This document shows positions 34,972-48,417 of a stretch of 64,000 nucleotides of DNA, one piece after another. The notes below the pieces were generated by a model. It was not told the origin of the DNA and did no database searches. It worked only from the letters and a program-made list of their open reading frames with translations. The position numbers and the translations under genes were made by a program. The DNA comes from Daphnia carinata (Eukaryota; Arthropoda; Branchiopoda; Diplostraca; Daphniidae), in the NCBI RefSeq assembly GCF_022539665.2, contig NC_081331.1:5862501-5926500 (forward strand), written 5' to 3'. Numbering within the stretch: position 1 is the stretch's first letter; every line of letters starts with the position of its first letter.

Positions 34972-36168
34972 CTGGGCGACTCGTGCATACACAAGAAGCT
35001 CGTTAAATGCCCCAAGTATATTTAGAGAGAGAGGGAGGGAGGGAGACCTTCGTAACGTCGTCGTCGTCGTCGTCGTCCTTCTACAGGACGTCTAACAGTT
35101 GATATATGGCCCGGTAGGGACGCGCTTCTAAAGTTTCAAAAGCTTCTGCATGGTAGGACGATAGAGGAGAGATGCTTTCTCTCCCTGTCTGTTCGTCATT
35201 GAAACTTGTCAGTCGCTTCACTCGTATTGTACCTCGCCTTTCAAAAAAAAAAAAACAAAGACCTGCGATCGAGATCAACCCCATTTCTATCATTAACTCG
35301 ATTTCATCCCTCGTTGTTTTTTTGTTTTTGTTTTTTTTAAATCGTTAAGATTATTGGCGTAAATAATAGAAACGAATGGAATTAAATTCAAATCATCTAT
35401 TTTCTTTTTGACACCATCATAAGTTTGGATCCCATTTTTCATCGTCCTACAAACAAAATAAAGAAGAAAAAAAAAAAAGAAAAAAGAGTTGGAATGATAT
35501 TGACTTGAAGCTATCGAACGAAAAGTGCGTCTCATTTGTTATCGCACTGGGCGGGCAGGCGGCAGTAAAAATTGCCGGACATTGTTGAGAATCGATCACT
35601 ATCGAGTGTGCGCGTCCGAATGCCCACTCGAATATAAATGGATGTATAGACACACACACACACACACACACTACGATATTAAAAGAGATTGGATGTTTTG
35701 TTTGCTTTTTTTTTTTTCTCGTGTACTGGGCCGTTTGATTTGCCCGCCATCCTGACCATTTCTTATTGTTGCACATGGATAGATATACAGTGGCGTAATC
35801 TAATGTGGACCGATGTTTATTGGAAACGGCGTACACACACGCGCGCGCACGCACACCGTTTAGATCGGAAGTGGGAAAAAGAATTGATAGACTTCCGTTT
35901 ACACTTTGGTAGACATCTCTTGACCTCTTGGGCGTTATTGGATCAGCCACGTCCATTGTAATTTTCCATCTCCTTTCTTATTTGTGTAAAGGCGGGGGGT
36001 GGGGGGGGGGGGAAGGAGGAGGTGATGGATCATTTTTGCCGGGGAATTCGAGTGCCTACTATTAGATGAAATTGGGAGTGTTGCCACAAGAGAGAAAGAG
36101 AGAGAGAGGGAAAAGAGGAAATGAAAATGTTGATGGCCTCTTTCATCGAGTCGAAAGTCAAGTTTAAA

Positions 36169-36170
<2 letters not shown>

Positions 36171-36203
<33 letters not shown>
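36171..36203. repeat. (GT)16 microsatellite
   Basis: Uninterrupted GT dinucleotides in non-coding DNA. Confidence 0.9.
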
Positions 36204-36204
<1 letters not shown>

Positions 36205-38260
36205 AAATCGTAGAGTTTTGATGAATCCAATCAAGTCGCACACGTAGCAAATGGATTTCAACTGGAAAGCCGCAGCAGGTCCATCACGAAAACTTGAGCT
36301 GTTTATTCGCGCCCGCCAAACTTTTAGCGACCCGGGCCTCTCAAAACCGCTCCTCCTTAGAAAGTAATCCAATTTTCATCCATTTTAATCTCTTTCTGGC
36401 CACTTTGATTAGTCAGCTTTTGGCCGCTCACACGCAGAAATGAGAAATAAGGCCGGGTCAGACAATGCGAAAACTTTTTCAATGGCTCTGAAATCTGAAG
36501 TGATCTTTTCCTCCCTTTCCTCTCTCATTGTGCGTTGCTGCGCGCGCGAGAGTCCGCATTCATTTGAAAATAGGAGAACGTCCCCTACATCCAAGGAAAT
36601 GCGGAGATCCCACTGCGTGGCTTTTTTTTTTTTTTTTTAACTTTTTGTGAGGACAAAAATTAAAAAAAAAAAATAATAATCTTTGATATGCTTAGCTCAG
36701 TCATTGGATTTTTTTTTTCTTTTATATTTTTGTTCATCATCTTTCCCCACCTTTTTTTTTTTTTTTTTCTTACTTTTATTATTATTATTAATTGAAAAGA
36801 GAGTAGCGCAGAAGAGATGCTGGAACACACGATTTTCATTCGGCATTCCTGGGAGACGAAACGTATAGATGCGTACCAACACGGATACATTCTTTAACCA
36901 ATTTTTTTTTTTTTTTTCTTTTTCTTGTTTCATTTTTTTTTGGCTTGGTTCGTTCCGTCGCAAGACGATGATGGCAACATGGCGTTGCCATGGCGACCGA
37001 TACATAATAGTCATCGATCTGTGCGATTGATACGTGTAAGGGGGGGGTGGGGGTGGGGGAGGGAGATGAAGACGAGGCGCGTAGTTGTGCCTCAAGTTGC
37101 GCTTCATCTCCTATCGGAATTCACCCCCTAGTGAAAAATGTTTGCATCCCTACACGGTTTGGGCCATCTTTTTTAAGCCAGCATCACACGAGTTGACGTA
37201 AACCAAGTTAAACAGTTTTTGCTTTCATCTAGTTTTGTTGTTGTTGTTGTTGTTGTTGTACTCGATGAATGTGATAATGGATGTCGGTGCAAGAAGGCAA
37301 AAAAAAAACATTGATGGTAAAATGCTACTAGTTGTAAAAGAAAACAAACAAACAAAAAAAAAAAAAAAAATGGAAACAGCAGGAGAGAGTGAGCCGGAGC
37401 AGCACGGTTTTCTCATCAGGAAAGACAACGACCCGCAGGATAGGAACAAACCGATAAGCGGACGCGGGAGTGTAACAGGAACAAGGGAGGGGGGGGGGAG
37501 GGAGAGAGAGAGAAAGGAAGAAGAAGGAAATCATCGTTCAGGGAGAATGGAAGTCTTGATATCCTCCGAGACCCCTCTCAGATAATACTCTTTTCCTATC
37601 TCTCGATATATATATATATTTATATATATATTTTTTTTTCCCCCCTTCTTTGTTATATCAAAATGTAATGCCTCGATACCGACGCTCTTTTGCGAAGACC
37701 ATGAAAAAAACAAACAAAAAAAAAAACATCCCGTTTCTCTTCTCTTCTTCGACAATTTTTGTTGTTGGCCCTGTTCGGCGTTGTTTCGTGACTCTGTAAC
37801 ATGGACAAGGTCTATAAGCTGGCGGGCTGTCTTGTATGTCTCCATACAATAGGAGACAAAGGACGGGGAGGGGAGGGGGGGAGGGGGACAAGGCTATTAT
37901 GTTTCGACTTTTCTTGACCGGATATGTGTTATCGGATTTTTGAATGATTTCACGATCTCCTCTTTCATTCCCCGCATTAAATATGGCAATAGGAGTTTAA
38001 TTGCGCAACGTCAGGGGGGGGGGGGAATTGATTTATGGGCGGTGATTCTGATAAATGGCGCGAAAGTTTGCCATTTTCAAAACGACCTGCTGAAACAGAT
38101 TCGCAATGGGGTAAGCACACGTCCGCTATGCTGGCGCTACAAACATCATTAGCAAACTAGGTAATTTAGTATGATGTATTCGCTCGTAAGAGGACGGGCC
38201 GTCGCGAAGTATCACCATGGCAACGGTGGCCATCTCTTTCTTTCTACCCTTACGTCTTAT

Positions 38261-38266
<6 letters not shown>

Positions 38267-38297
<31 letters not shown>
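38267..38297. repeat. (ATT)10 microsatellite
   Basis: Ten ATT units, followed by a T homopolymer. Confidence 0.85.
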
Positions 38298-39274
38298 TTA
38301 TTTTTTTTTTTTTATGCAACAAGAGTTATTGTTATGACGCGTATACACGTCTCGGTCCTCGTTAGCCGCCTCTTATTTCCATTACGATCACACGGCCCCT
38401 CTCTCTCTCTCTCGCGCAAAACACGGACTGGCTAATGATTATAACCATCGTTATAAAACGTGAACGGGATGAGTTTAACAAGAACGTAAGAACAAGAGAG
38501 AAATCATGTACAGGGGGGAGGGAGAGCAATGCATTTATGACTACTCTCTGTGCGCTTTACGATTCGAACCGTTTCAATGAATGGACCAAAGTGGGCTCCG
38601 CCATCATTTCATCGTGTCGGATTTGTTTTTTTGTTTTTTGTTTTTGTTTATTTCGTGCTGACGAAGGATGTTGGCAGTTTCCAATTACTTGGGCCCACTA
38701 GAACTACAAGGCAAAAAAAAAAAAAAAAGAAAAGGATTCGAGAACGATGCAAAAAGAAAGATGGAAATAAAAAAAAATAAAATAAAATAAAGGAAGAAGG
38801 AGAGTTGCTTTCATGATGCTTTCAACCACTTGAATCTCGTTAGATTAACTCTCTTGTTTTTATTTTATTTTATTTTTTATTTTTATTTTTTTTTTGTAAC
38901 GTGAAGACGGACCGGGAGGGAAAGTCCGGGAATGGTAGGGGGAGAAGGGAGGGGGGGGGGAGATGGTTACAACAAAGACACATTACACGTTATACAAGAA
39001 AAGGGGGGGGGGAGAGAACTGGGTCTGTTACACAGGAGAAACTCTGGCTGTCTCCTTCTTTTGGAGATGGAGGAGAGAGGGAGGAGTTTCAATTTTTCGG
39101 GGAGAGGAAAAATGGGGGTGGGGGGAAGGCTTGTTGACTTCCAGCCGAAGAAGCTTTCATCATCCGCAGTCGAGTTGAATTACCATCGTGACCCACCCTC
39201 CTCTTATTTTTCTTCGAACGAATAAAATTTGCTCTCCAATTTTTTTTTTTTTCCTTTTTGCGTAACATTAGAAG

Positions 39275-39275
39275 C

Positions 39276-39316
<41 letters not shown>
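39275..39316. repeat. (AG)n microsatellite with one interruption
   Basis: About 20 AG units with a single AA interruption near 39293. Confidence 0.85.
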
Positions 39317-39317
<1 letters not shown>

Positions 39318-41123
39318 GGGGCTTTTGCATCATTACCTTAAATCGGAGATCCATTGTTGACTCTCCTTTCTCTACTGCTTTCCGTTTGTGTGTGTGTGAT
39401 GGGATTGTTTGAAAATTTAGAACTCTGATAAAGGAGGGGGGGGGGGGGAGAAAGATGGAATTGAATCAGAAAATCCATCAAGGGGAATAGATTCGGTCAC
39501 TGACGAACCAGTTTTCTTCACCCAACAAGCCGCGCTCCTCCTACTCCTCCTCCTCCCTTTTTTTTTTTCTTCTTTTGTTTGGGGGGGGAGGGGGGAGAGG
39601 GAGATGCACGTCGCCGACATTTTGTTTCGAGAAAATGAAGAAGCAGAAAAATAAAATTAAAAAAAAAAAAAAAAAAAAAAGAGATCGGGCGCCGATTCAA
39701 TTTCAGCGTCTTTCTCTTCGGGACACGGAGAGACGTCCCGATCTTTGCACGACATCCGCTAGGGGAGAGGCGGGGGAGGGGGGAGGATCACTTCCCCCCT
39801 CCGCCCCCAAAAGCCTTCCCCCCCCCCCACTCCCGTGGAACCGATTTCCGTTTGCGACTTTTTGAAGAGAAAAAAAAAAAAGAAACGTTTGAGGGAAAAA
39901 AGAAGGAAGAGCCTCGGTTTGTTATTATCATCTTCTCAAATGTTAGCGTATCTTTCTACTTGGACCGTGTGTGTGTGTGTGTGTGTGTGTGTCTTCCGTG
40001 AATCGGCAATCAATGTGGACTTGTGTGTTTATATTTGACGGGTAGGGAATGGGAGGGGTGTGTGTGTATGTGTGTGTGTGTTGGTGGCTGTACTATCCCG
40101 CACTCAGCGCTCGTTTTGCGCCCAGCGAAAACGGCGAGGTACACCCAAGAGCCGCAATTGTTGTTTACACTGTTTGACTGCTCCGCTGAAGGCCCGGTCT
40201 TCCGCCAGTCAAAAAGGGAAAACGAATGGCGAATGATGAAGAGAAGAGTTGATTAGGTTTGCGGCCCTAGCGACATGGTCATATGAAAAAGAAAGAGGCC
40301 TCCTCCCCCCCCCCCCCCCCCCCCTTTTTTTTTTTTTAAATCTAACCGACATTCCATTATTATCTTCTTCTTTTGTTCAATATTCTTCAGATCGAACGAG
40401 AAAGAAAAGAAATAATTACCTTTTCGTTCTTTTTTTTTTTTTTTTTTCATTTCGCCGTTTGTTTGTTGAGATTCTTTGCCTGTCTCTCTCTCTCTTTGCT
40501 ATGCACCGATGCCTATTGAAGGACGCACTCGCGGATGTTACTCGAGAACTACAGGGCGAGCGCTCTATATTGCTTAGATGAAGTAGCGGAGCTGTATCAA
40601 GGAAAAAAAAAAAAACAAAAAAACAAACAAAAAAAAAAGGAACACTCTCTTTCTTATATATATATATATATATAATTTTTTTTTGTGTGTGTTTTAGAAG
40701 GCAGTCAGAACGCTGTGCTTCAAGGTATTCTGACGTTAATAATCGTATAACACACGGGGATACATTTGAAGTCTCCAAGTTTATTAAGTCTGGCCTCAAA
40801 TGTCGTCTATTCGGCTGTGTACACACGCACTTTTCAACCAGTCCCATTTTTCTCTTTTCATATTGTAGTTATACACACACTTCTTTTCTTTTTTTTTCTT
40901 TTTTCTTTTTTATTATTATTATTTGGGCCGGACAAACAAAAATCCGGCAGGGCGCGCCAATCGAAGTCAGACCGCCGTCGCCGCCCTTATTTTCCTCCTC
41001 GACGCTTCAATCACGCTCCAGGAAATAACAAAAAAAAAAAAAAAAAAAAAAAGAAAGGGATACGTCTATAAGTGATTCTTTTTCGTTTCCTGTTTGAAAA
41101 GAAAGAAAAAAAAAAAAAAAAAA

Positions 41124-41152
41124 AAGGAAGGAAGGAAGGAAGGAAGGAAGGA
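41124..41152. repeat. (AAGG)7 tetranucleotide repeat
   Basis: Seven AAGG units directly after a poly-A run of about 18 bases. Confidence 0.85.
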
Positions 41153-42121
41153 AAATAACTCGAGATCAAAGTTATTGCCTTTTGTGCTGTTGTTTTCTGT
41201 GTCAATGTGTTTGTGTCTCCAATAAAAAAAAAAAAAAAGAAGAAGAAGAAGAGAGACGCAAAGAAGATAAAGCTATAAGCCCGAAGATGTTTTCAAGAGT
41301 GAGGCAGAGAGAGGGGGGGGGGGGGAGGTCTTCTATCTTTTTTTTTTTTTTTTTTTGATGGCGTGGAGGAAAACAAGCCACCCACAACGGGGTGTAAATG
41401 CCCTTTTCTCATTTCTTTTTGTATCAAAGAGACGTTGAGTGTGCACACCTTTCCCCCGAACTACCGTTTTGTTTTTTTTCCTTTTATTTTCGATAGCGTC
41501 ACTATCAAGAAACCCGTTCATTTTTGTTGTTGTTTGTCTGCTCCGTTAAAAAAAAAAAAATAAAAAAAAATAAAAATGCAGGGTGTGTGTGTTTGTGTGT
41601 GTTTGTGTGCCACTGTTGCACGATGCATCGGTAAAGAGTGCGAAGAAGAAAGGCCCGGCCGCTTCTTTTTTTTTTTTTTTTTTTTTTTGGCGCCCTGTCG
41701 TCCTCGCTTCCATTGCCTTTCTCACGCTCCATCTCTCACTGTGTCGATAAAAAAAAAAAAAATACCTTGCGCCGTCTTTTACCCATTTTCAGTTGAAGAG
41801 AATATAGTAGCCTCGGCCCTCCACACCGTTCACCAACTTCTTGTACGAAATTAAAAAAAAAAAAATAAATAAATAAAAGTTTTATGTGTGTTGAGGTATA
41901 CACACACACAAGCGTCATGATCATCGATTTTTTATTTTTCCCCCGCTTTATCTTTTGCTCTTCAAGTTTTTTTTTTTTTTTTTTTTTTTTTTTTGGCTCC
42001 TGACCATTGTTTCCCGATGCGACCCGTTTTTTGCGATCGATGCAAGCTGCTTAAAATAGAATAAAATCAAGAACAGTTGACTGATGGATGAAAACAAACG
42101 GCTGATTTGCTGTCGACGGTT

Positions 42122-42155
<34 letters not shown>

Positions 42156-42252
42156 GCAATCAATTTGTGTGGCCGTTTGTTTCTACCATTATCGAACAGC
42201 CCCAAATTGCCCTGAAATGGATGGAATCAGAAACAAACGAAAGTAAATTGCT

Positions 42253-42256
<4 letters not shown>

Positions 42257-42288
<32 letters not shown>
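42257..42288. repeat. (TG)16 microsatellite
   Basis: Uninterrupted TG dinucleotides. Confidence 0.9.
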
Positions 42289-42290
<2 letters not shown>

Positions 42291-43126
42291 TGTTTGATTG
42301 ATTGATTCGTACACTAGAGCCGCACACGCCCACCCTATTTTCTAACTTGTCAGATGCCCTGTCAATCTAAACCGGAATAGGGGTGGGCTCGCAACCTAAG
42401 CATAAAAAATAATAATAATAAAAAAAAAAAAAAAGAAGAGGGGACGTCAAGAGTGTCAATTGTTTGATCCTCAGGCTTTTACCGGTTTTTTTTTGGTGGG
42501 CTGAACGACGACGTCGCTATTGATTTTTAGGGAGCCATCTGCTTCTTGATGCGTTTGTTCGTGTATCCTAATAACAAGTTGCGTCTTTTTTTTTATTTTT
42601 TTTTTTTTTTCTTTTCTCTTTTGACCTCAAACTGCCTCCTCTCCGTTTACCATCCCGCCTTTCTTCATATGTCTAGTGGCGCGCACACACACGTAATATA
42701 TAAATATATATGTAGAACGTCACCATCGTCTTCCTCTCCCTTCCATCCAACGGAAAATATTTTTTTTTTTTTTTTTTTTTTTTTCTTTCCCTCATGTCCT
42801 TTTGACGTTGGGTGGGGTTCCTCTTGGTCTCTCTCTCCTATTCCGCCGGAAAGTCGGGACTGGCGTGATTGTCAAAACCCTGCAGCGTGTCCCTCTCGAC
42901 ATTTCTCGTCCAGTTGACTGGCTCCTCTCATCTCTTCTGCTCTCCCTCTTGTTGTCTGTCTTGAATACATAGCGAACATTTTTTTTTTTTTTTTTTTTTT
43001 TTTTTTCTTATTTCTATCCGACCGAAAATGTTCTGCGCGCAAGTTCAATCTAATGCGTTTCAGTATTGTGAAAGACAAGAAAGAAGAAGAAAAAAAAAAA
43101 AAAGAGGGCAGTTGGTATTTCCTTTT

Positions 43127-43165
<39 letters not shown>

Positions 43166-44454
43166 ATACTATCACGTTCTAGTTTTGTTTGTTTGTTTGT
43201 TTGTTTCCGGTTGGAATAGTACCATACATTTCTACATTGATCTTTGATAATCGTATGATTTATATGTGAGGCACAAGAGACCCGGCCAAAATCCTCTGAT
43301 GCCTCGTTTATCATCGAATAAACATGTACTGTATTAACTGCCGGGGATCTGGAACGCTAGTTCCTGTTCTCGTTCCAAGCAAATCGTAAACTATAAAAAA
43401 AAAAAAAAAAAAAAAATGTAGGTAAAAAAAAAAAAAAAAAGAGCAGTTTTTTTTCCCCTCCTTCTTTTGTCTCGGGTTATGTTCGGTACTATCTCTTTTA
43501 CATATCGCCATTTGTCAAACAGCATTTCACTCGGCTTTGTTTCTTTTGCACGTTAAATGTTCCATGACGCTATATTATGTTGGGCACGGGGTTATCAGAT
43601 AAAGTTCTTATGCGTTCACATCAAAAGAAGAAATTCATTTTTCTCTTCAGATTTTTTTTAACGAAACAAAAAAAAAAAAAGAAATAAGATATAATCACGA
43701 ATCACTATCCCGAACGGCCCGGGCCACTATTCTATTACAACGTCCACATACAAACACTTGAAAAAAAAAAAAATAATAATAAATAAATAAATATCTTCAA
43801 TATGTATTCAACATCTTTTATGTTTAGATGGGTATCAGTATTGTGGCGTGTATACGAGTCCGTCGTGTTGGCTCTCTAACGAGAACATTGTGACTGTTAT
43901 CGAATTATTGTCCGATTGATGATGCGCCTCACGTCCCATGCGCTATAAACAAAAATCATTTATCTTTTCGCTTTCTTTTTTTCTTTTCCAACTAATTTTG
44001 TTATCTTTTTTTTTTTTTTTTTTTCTTTTTTCTTGGCTTTACTCATCACGCTATTCAATATCTGTGTCCAAAAAAAAAAAAAAAAAGGAGCTGCCGGCCT
44101 GATTGATTTATTTTGCTCGATTGGCCTACTCTCTTGCCTCCCCCCACGCCCTCCTTGCAACGTCGGTCTCTATTTACGTCGGATAACAATCGAACTATTT
44201 ACGCCGGACGCAATAGAGGCCACAAACTTTTTAGTCCTTTTCTCTTCCATTTTCCTTCTTTTTTTTTTTTATTCATCCCCACTCGCTTCCTCTTTTTTTT
44301 TTTTTTTTTTTTTCAGCGCACGTCTCTCGCACTTGTGTTCAGGTCGGCCGTATTGAGTTTGCCGCTCACGTACGTCCCTCCCAAGGCTGCGTATATCTGT
44401 GTAAGGTCTCGTCTCACCGCAGCTCGTATCATCCTCTTCTTTAGGGGCGGGTTT

Positions 44455-44484
44455 CCTTCTTCTTCTTCTTCTTCTTCTTCTTCT
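44455..44484. repeat. (TTC)10 microsatellite
   Basis: TTC units followed by T homopolymers and then an (ATT) run near 44506-44520. Confidence 0.85.
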
Positions 44485-45033
44485 TTTTTTTTTCGTTTTT
44501 TTTTTATTATTATTATTATTAACAGCAGCACTCTCCTAGCGCTGTTCGTCCCGATTCAATTGTCTAGTCGTCGCAGACGCTTCCCTATTATTCCCTGGCC
44601 AATTCTTTGAGGCTTTTCGGTTTTTTTCTTTTATGTTACTCTTGTATACGCACACTATGTCAGGACGTATCGGCATGACGGAGAGAATATTCAAAGAACA
44701 GGGCACTTGAGGGTTAAAAAAAAAAAGAAAAAAGAAGCCATCGAAACATTTGCAATAATTGAGTGAGGACGAGGAAGGTTCTTTTTCTTTTTTTTTTTTT
44801 TTTTTTGTATAAATTTATAGACGTAAATAAAAGAAGAAAGAAAGAGAGAGAGAGAGGGCGTAGTGATGTATAGGTCCGGTTGGATGTGAAAGATGGACCG
44901 ATCGACGACAGTTTATAGTCCCCAATCCGGCTGCAATTACAGGGGCTTAAAGCACCGACATATCATGCCCGTAACGTCGGTCATTCAATACTTTATGACG
45001 CAACCATATAACAATGTACAATAAAAAAAATAA

Positions 45034-45054
45034 GGCGGCGGCGGCGGCGGCGGC
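45034..45054. repeat. (GGC)7 microsatellite
   Basis: Seven GGC units flanked by poly-A. A short frame would read it as poly-Ala then poly-Lys, which is not believed to be coding. Confidence 0.85.
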
Positions 45055-45802
45055 TAAAAAAAAAAAGAAAAAGAAAAAGAAAAAGGATTGGAAGAAGGGG
45101 CCATTTAGCATTTTTTACTTGCCTAAAACGGGGAGTACCCGAAATGGACGCATCCGCATTTCCGTGCGCTTCAAAGTCCAAACAAAGAGAAACGAATAGG
45201 AGCCCCCGCCGAAGATAAATTGAAAAGAACAAAGTAAATCTATAAAAAGAAAATAATAAATTAACCTCATCTTCATGCCCTCCCCCCTCTATTTTTTTTT
45301 CTTTTCTTCTATTGTTTCATTTGATTTGCGGCTGATTTCGTCCTCCAATTTGCGGGTCGCACGATGAGCTGGTCCGTTTCCAATTAGCGTCTCGACCCCG
45401 AACATCGACAAACGAGAAGCTCTCTGTAGAACATTATCCTCTTCTTTTTTTCTCTTTTTTTTTAAAGGTGGGGGGGGGGGCTCAGATATGGTCTACAATG
45501 TTGACGACCCATGTCGTTGTGTAAGACGGTTAAGACTTGATTGAATGCGAACCGCGGGTTATTAATCTGTAAAGCTGATTGCCCCTGTACCGACCACGCC
45601 GGATTACTCAGGCGACCTCCACCATTTAATAATGAGATATGACGTCAGCTTTTTTTTTTTTTTTTTTTTTTTGTTTTGTTTGCTTATTATTATTATTATT
45701 TTTTTTTACCTTTTCTTTAAAAAAAAAAAAACGGCGGATATTTTCTTTTTTATAATGTTTTCCTGTGTATTTTGACTTGTCCGTGACTCGAAATGTCAAC
45801 AG

Positions 45803-45888
45803 GAATATTTTTCCTTGGAGCGGACGATGTTCAGCGACATTTATCAGGAATGCGGCGGTGCGCAGAATTTTCAGCCCGCCAGGGGGAG
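45803..45888 (+). CDS. Weak candidate exon upstream of the LRR gene
   Basis: After TCAACAG an open frame reads EYFSLERTMFSDIYQECGG and AQNFQPARGR with good third-position bias, up to a possible donor GAG-GTCAAA. The pyrimidine tract is poor and no partner exon was found. It might be an upstream exon of another transcript. Confidence 0.18.
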
Positions 45889-46363
45889 GTCAAACAGCGT
45901 TGGCGTAGGAAACGGAACACACACACACGTCCCACTTTGCGTGTGCCAAAAATGCTAAACGCTAAACAAAAAAAAAAAAAAAATTCGTGTACGCTTTCCG
46001 TCCGTGCCAGAGCGGGCCGTTTTAACTATTCGTCATCACGCAGCCAGTCAATAGCGTGAATATTCAAATAGGGAAAAAAAAAAAAAAAAAAAAAAGAAAG
46101 AAGGTGTGACACGTAAACGACGGACTTGTTTTTATCATCGCATACAAAATGGTTGACGTGTGTGTATACATAAGAAAATACTTTCTTTTTCTTTCTTTTT
46201 TCTGTGTGTGTGTGTTGTTGGTAAACGGCTAGAGCCGGGAAAAATTAATAAGAAAAATTTGCGGTTGCGTCAATGATTTATTTATTTTGCGTGGGTTGTC
46301 CCAGCGCTGCGTTCACTATAATGTGCATACCTGTCGGCTGACGTTTTTTGGTTTTCGCCAATA

Positions 46364-46368
<5 letters not shown>

Positions 46369-46398
<30 letters not shown>
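46369..46398. repeat. (TC)15 microsatellite
   Basis: Uninterrupted TC run about 110 bases upstream of the LRR-gene TATA box; such runs can bind GAGA-type factors, but that is only a possibility here. Confidence 0.85.
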
Positions 46399-46405
<7 letters not shown>

Positions 46406-46509
46406 TTATTTTTTTTAAGGTTTTTCTTGTATATTTGATGAATGGCGTCAGCGGGTCGAGACGGACCAACAAGTCATGTCTCCGCGCCTGTGTGTTTTAA
46501 CGCAACAGC

Positions 46510-46548
46510 TATAAAAGCCAGTCAGCAGATTTCGATGCTGACTCAACT
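46510..46548 (+). promoter_or_regulatory. TATA promoter of the LRR gene
   Basis: TATAAAAG at 46510-46517 with an initiator-like TCAACT about 33-35 bases downstream (46544-46549). The coding exon begins after a TGCAAATAG acceptor near 47112, so a non-coding first exon spliced to it is likely, although its donor was not identified. A (GT)n run lies at 46964-46991 between the two. Confidence 0.5.
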
Positions 46549-47171
46549 GCCATCATCTGTGACTTGTTTCAAATATCTTCTTCTTTTTTTTTTTTTTTTA
46601 TTTTAGACTCGTATATCAGAAAACCCATCGCTTTTTAGCGTCTGCTCGATTTTGTTTTTCTTTTCTTTCGCATTTTCTGATCGATCAAATCAGAACTTTT
46701 ATTTTTTTTTATTTTATTTTTTTTCAAATTTAAAAAAAAGGGGAAACAGTCCAGGAAATGAGAAAGACGAAACTCGTTTACAAAAAAAAAACAGCAGGCG
46801 AAAGAAGAAAAAAAAAAAGAGAGGGGCGCGGATTGCCAACGATGGCGACCTCTGCAAAGTTTCCTTATTCGAAGGTCCTGGTCGAATGAGTAAGAGCCAA
46901 GTTTTTGCGCACATCCTGCCTTCGCAAAAAGTTGGCACGGTGTGAAGTTATTGGCTATGATTTTGTGTGTGTGTGTGTGTGCGTGTGTGTGTCTGCGCCG
47001 TGTTGCAGGCATTTTTTATTTATTTTTTTAAATTTTTTTAGTCCGTTACTTTAATGGCACGGGCAATATGTTGGAACAGATAACAATAATTGTTTGATTG
47101 TTATGCAAATAGGTGGTGTCGGATGTAGCGGACTCGTCTTCGCTCTTCACTACGCAACGAGGCCTTCAACG

Positions 47172-47644
47172 ATGAGGCTGTGCGCTTTGGCCGGCGTCTT
47201 GGCCGTTCTGGCGCTGACAGGACGAGCCGACGCTTTCTGCCCAGTCGGTTGCCTTTGCGACGATGAAACGCTGCAGGTGACCTGCGACGAAGCCAATCTG
47301 GAAGTCATCCCAATCACCCTCAATCCTTCCGTCCAGGTAAAAACAAAGCTCTGCCTCATTTTTGTTTTCCCCCGTCCCTTTCCGTTACGTTCGTCGTTTT
47401 GTTTTGGAACACATGCGGCGGTGGAAAAGAAAAGAAAAAATTATTTTTTTGGCTACCTAGACGACGTCGTTCAGGTACGCGCGTCAATTTCGAATATCGA
47501 AGGCCATTTACGTTGCGCTCTATTGAGCATTGGAGAGGTCCAAAAACAGGTGATAACTGTGGACGCAGTGAATGGGAGAGGGAGGGGGGGGCGGGAATTT
47601 CCAGCCATTTCCGGAATGGTGCAATACGTTCTTGCTGGTAGTGT

Positions 47645-47677
<33 letters not shown>

Positions 47678-47900
47678 CCTCTTATGGACTTGCTCACCTT
47701 CTTCTTATTTTTTCTGTTCGTCTCCCGGACAACTGCGTTCAAGAAAACGTCCTTCTACCGCATACAGATAGCCATGTATTGGGTCGTGAAAAGAACGATC
47801 GGGATTCTCATAATAAACCGTGTTCGTTGTGTTGCGTGTTATTGATTGGTGTACGGGGGTATCTTTATGATCACGTAGAAAAACCCCTCCAGACAAGACA

Positions 47901-47942
<42 letters not shown>

Positions 47943-48383
47943 AAGAGGGGAGGGGATTTATCAGCCAATGCGACGCTATTAGAATGGCCAATGGCGAAAA
48001 GACAAGGACAATGGCGTTAATCGAAAAAGGAGGGGGGGGACGGGGGGAATTATCTGCTGTCGATCGGCTCACTTATTTATTCCGCCAAAAACTATGAAAG
48101 TCTTTGAGCATTAGAGTTGCATTCTAATCGATTTCTTTTTTCTTTGAAATTCTTTCCGGCTTCTTTGTGTGTGCGTGCGTGTGTGTGTGTGTGTCTCTAC
48201 CACTGTTGGCTAATGGAACGTATCGCAGCGTCTGGTGCTCCGACAAAACAAGATAAAGACCGTTGACGACACGGCGCTACGCTTCTACGTCGAACTTCTC
48301 TACGTCGATTTCTCTCACAATAGGTAACATCCTCCGCCCACCCCCTCCCGCCTTTCTCCGGATTGAACTTTTTTCTATAGAAG

Positions 48384-48417
<34 letters not shown>

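Larger units (their letters stand above)
22907..45802. other. Long low-complexity gene desert
   Basis: About 23 kb dominated by runs of 10 or more A, T, C or G, (TG), (AC), (AG), (ATT), (TTC) and (AAGG) microsatellites and pyrimidine-rich tracts. Open frames are almost all poly-Lys, poly-Phe or repeat-encoded. One weak exon-like segment is at 32681-32760. No tRNA, rRNA or transposase was recognised. It may be intergenic or may include introns of genes whose exons were not recognised. Confidence 0.5.

Noticed and set aside
45014-45199. ORF with poly-Ala then poly-Lys
   Set aside because: Created by the (GGC)7 microsatellite and the adjacent poly-A.
46652-46945. 97-codon ORF just upstream of the LRR gene
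   Set aside because: Starts in T-rich sequence, carries poly-Lys and has no conserved motif; it lies in the likely 5' UTR or intron.
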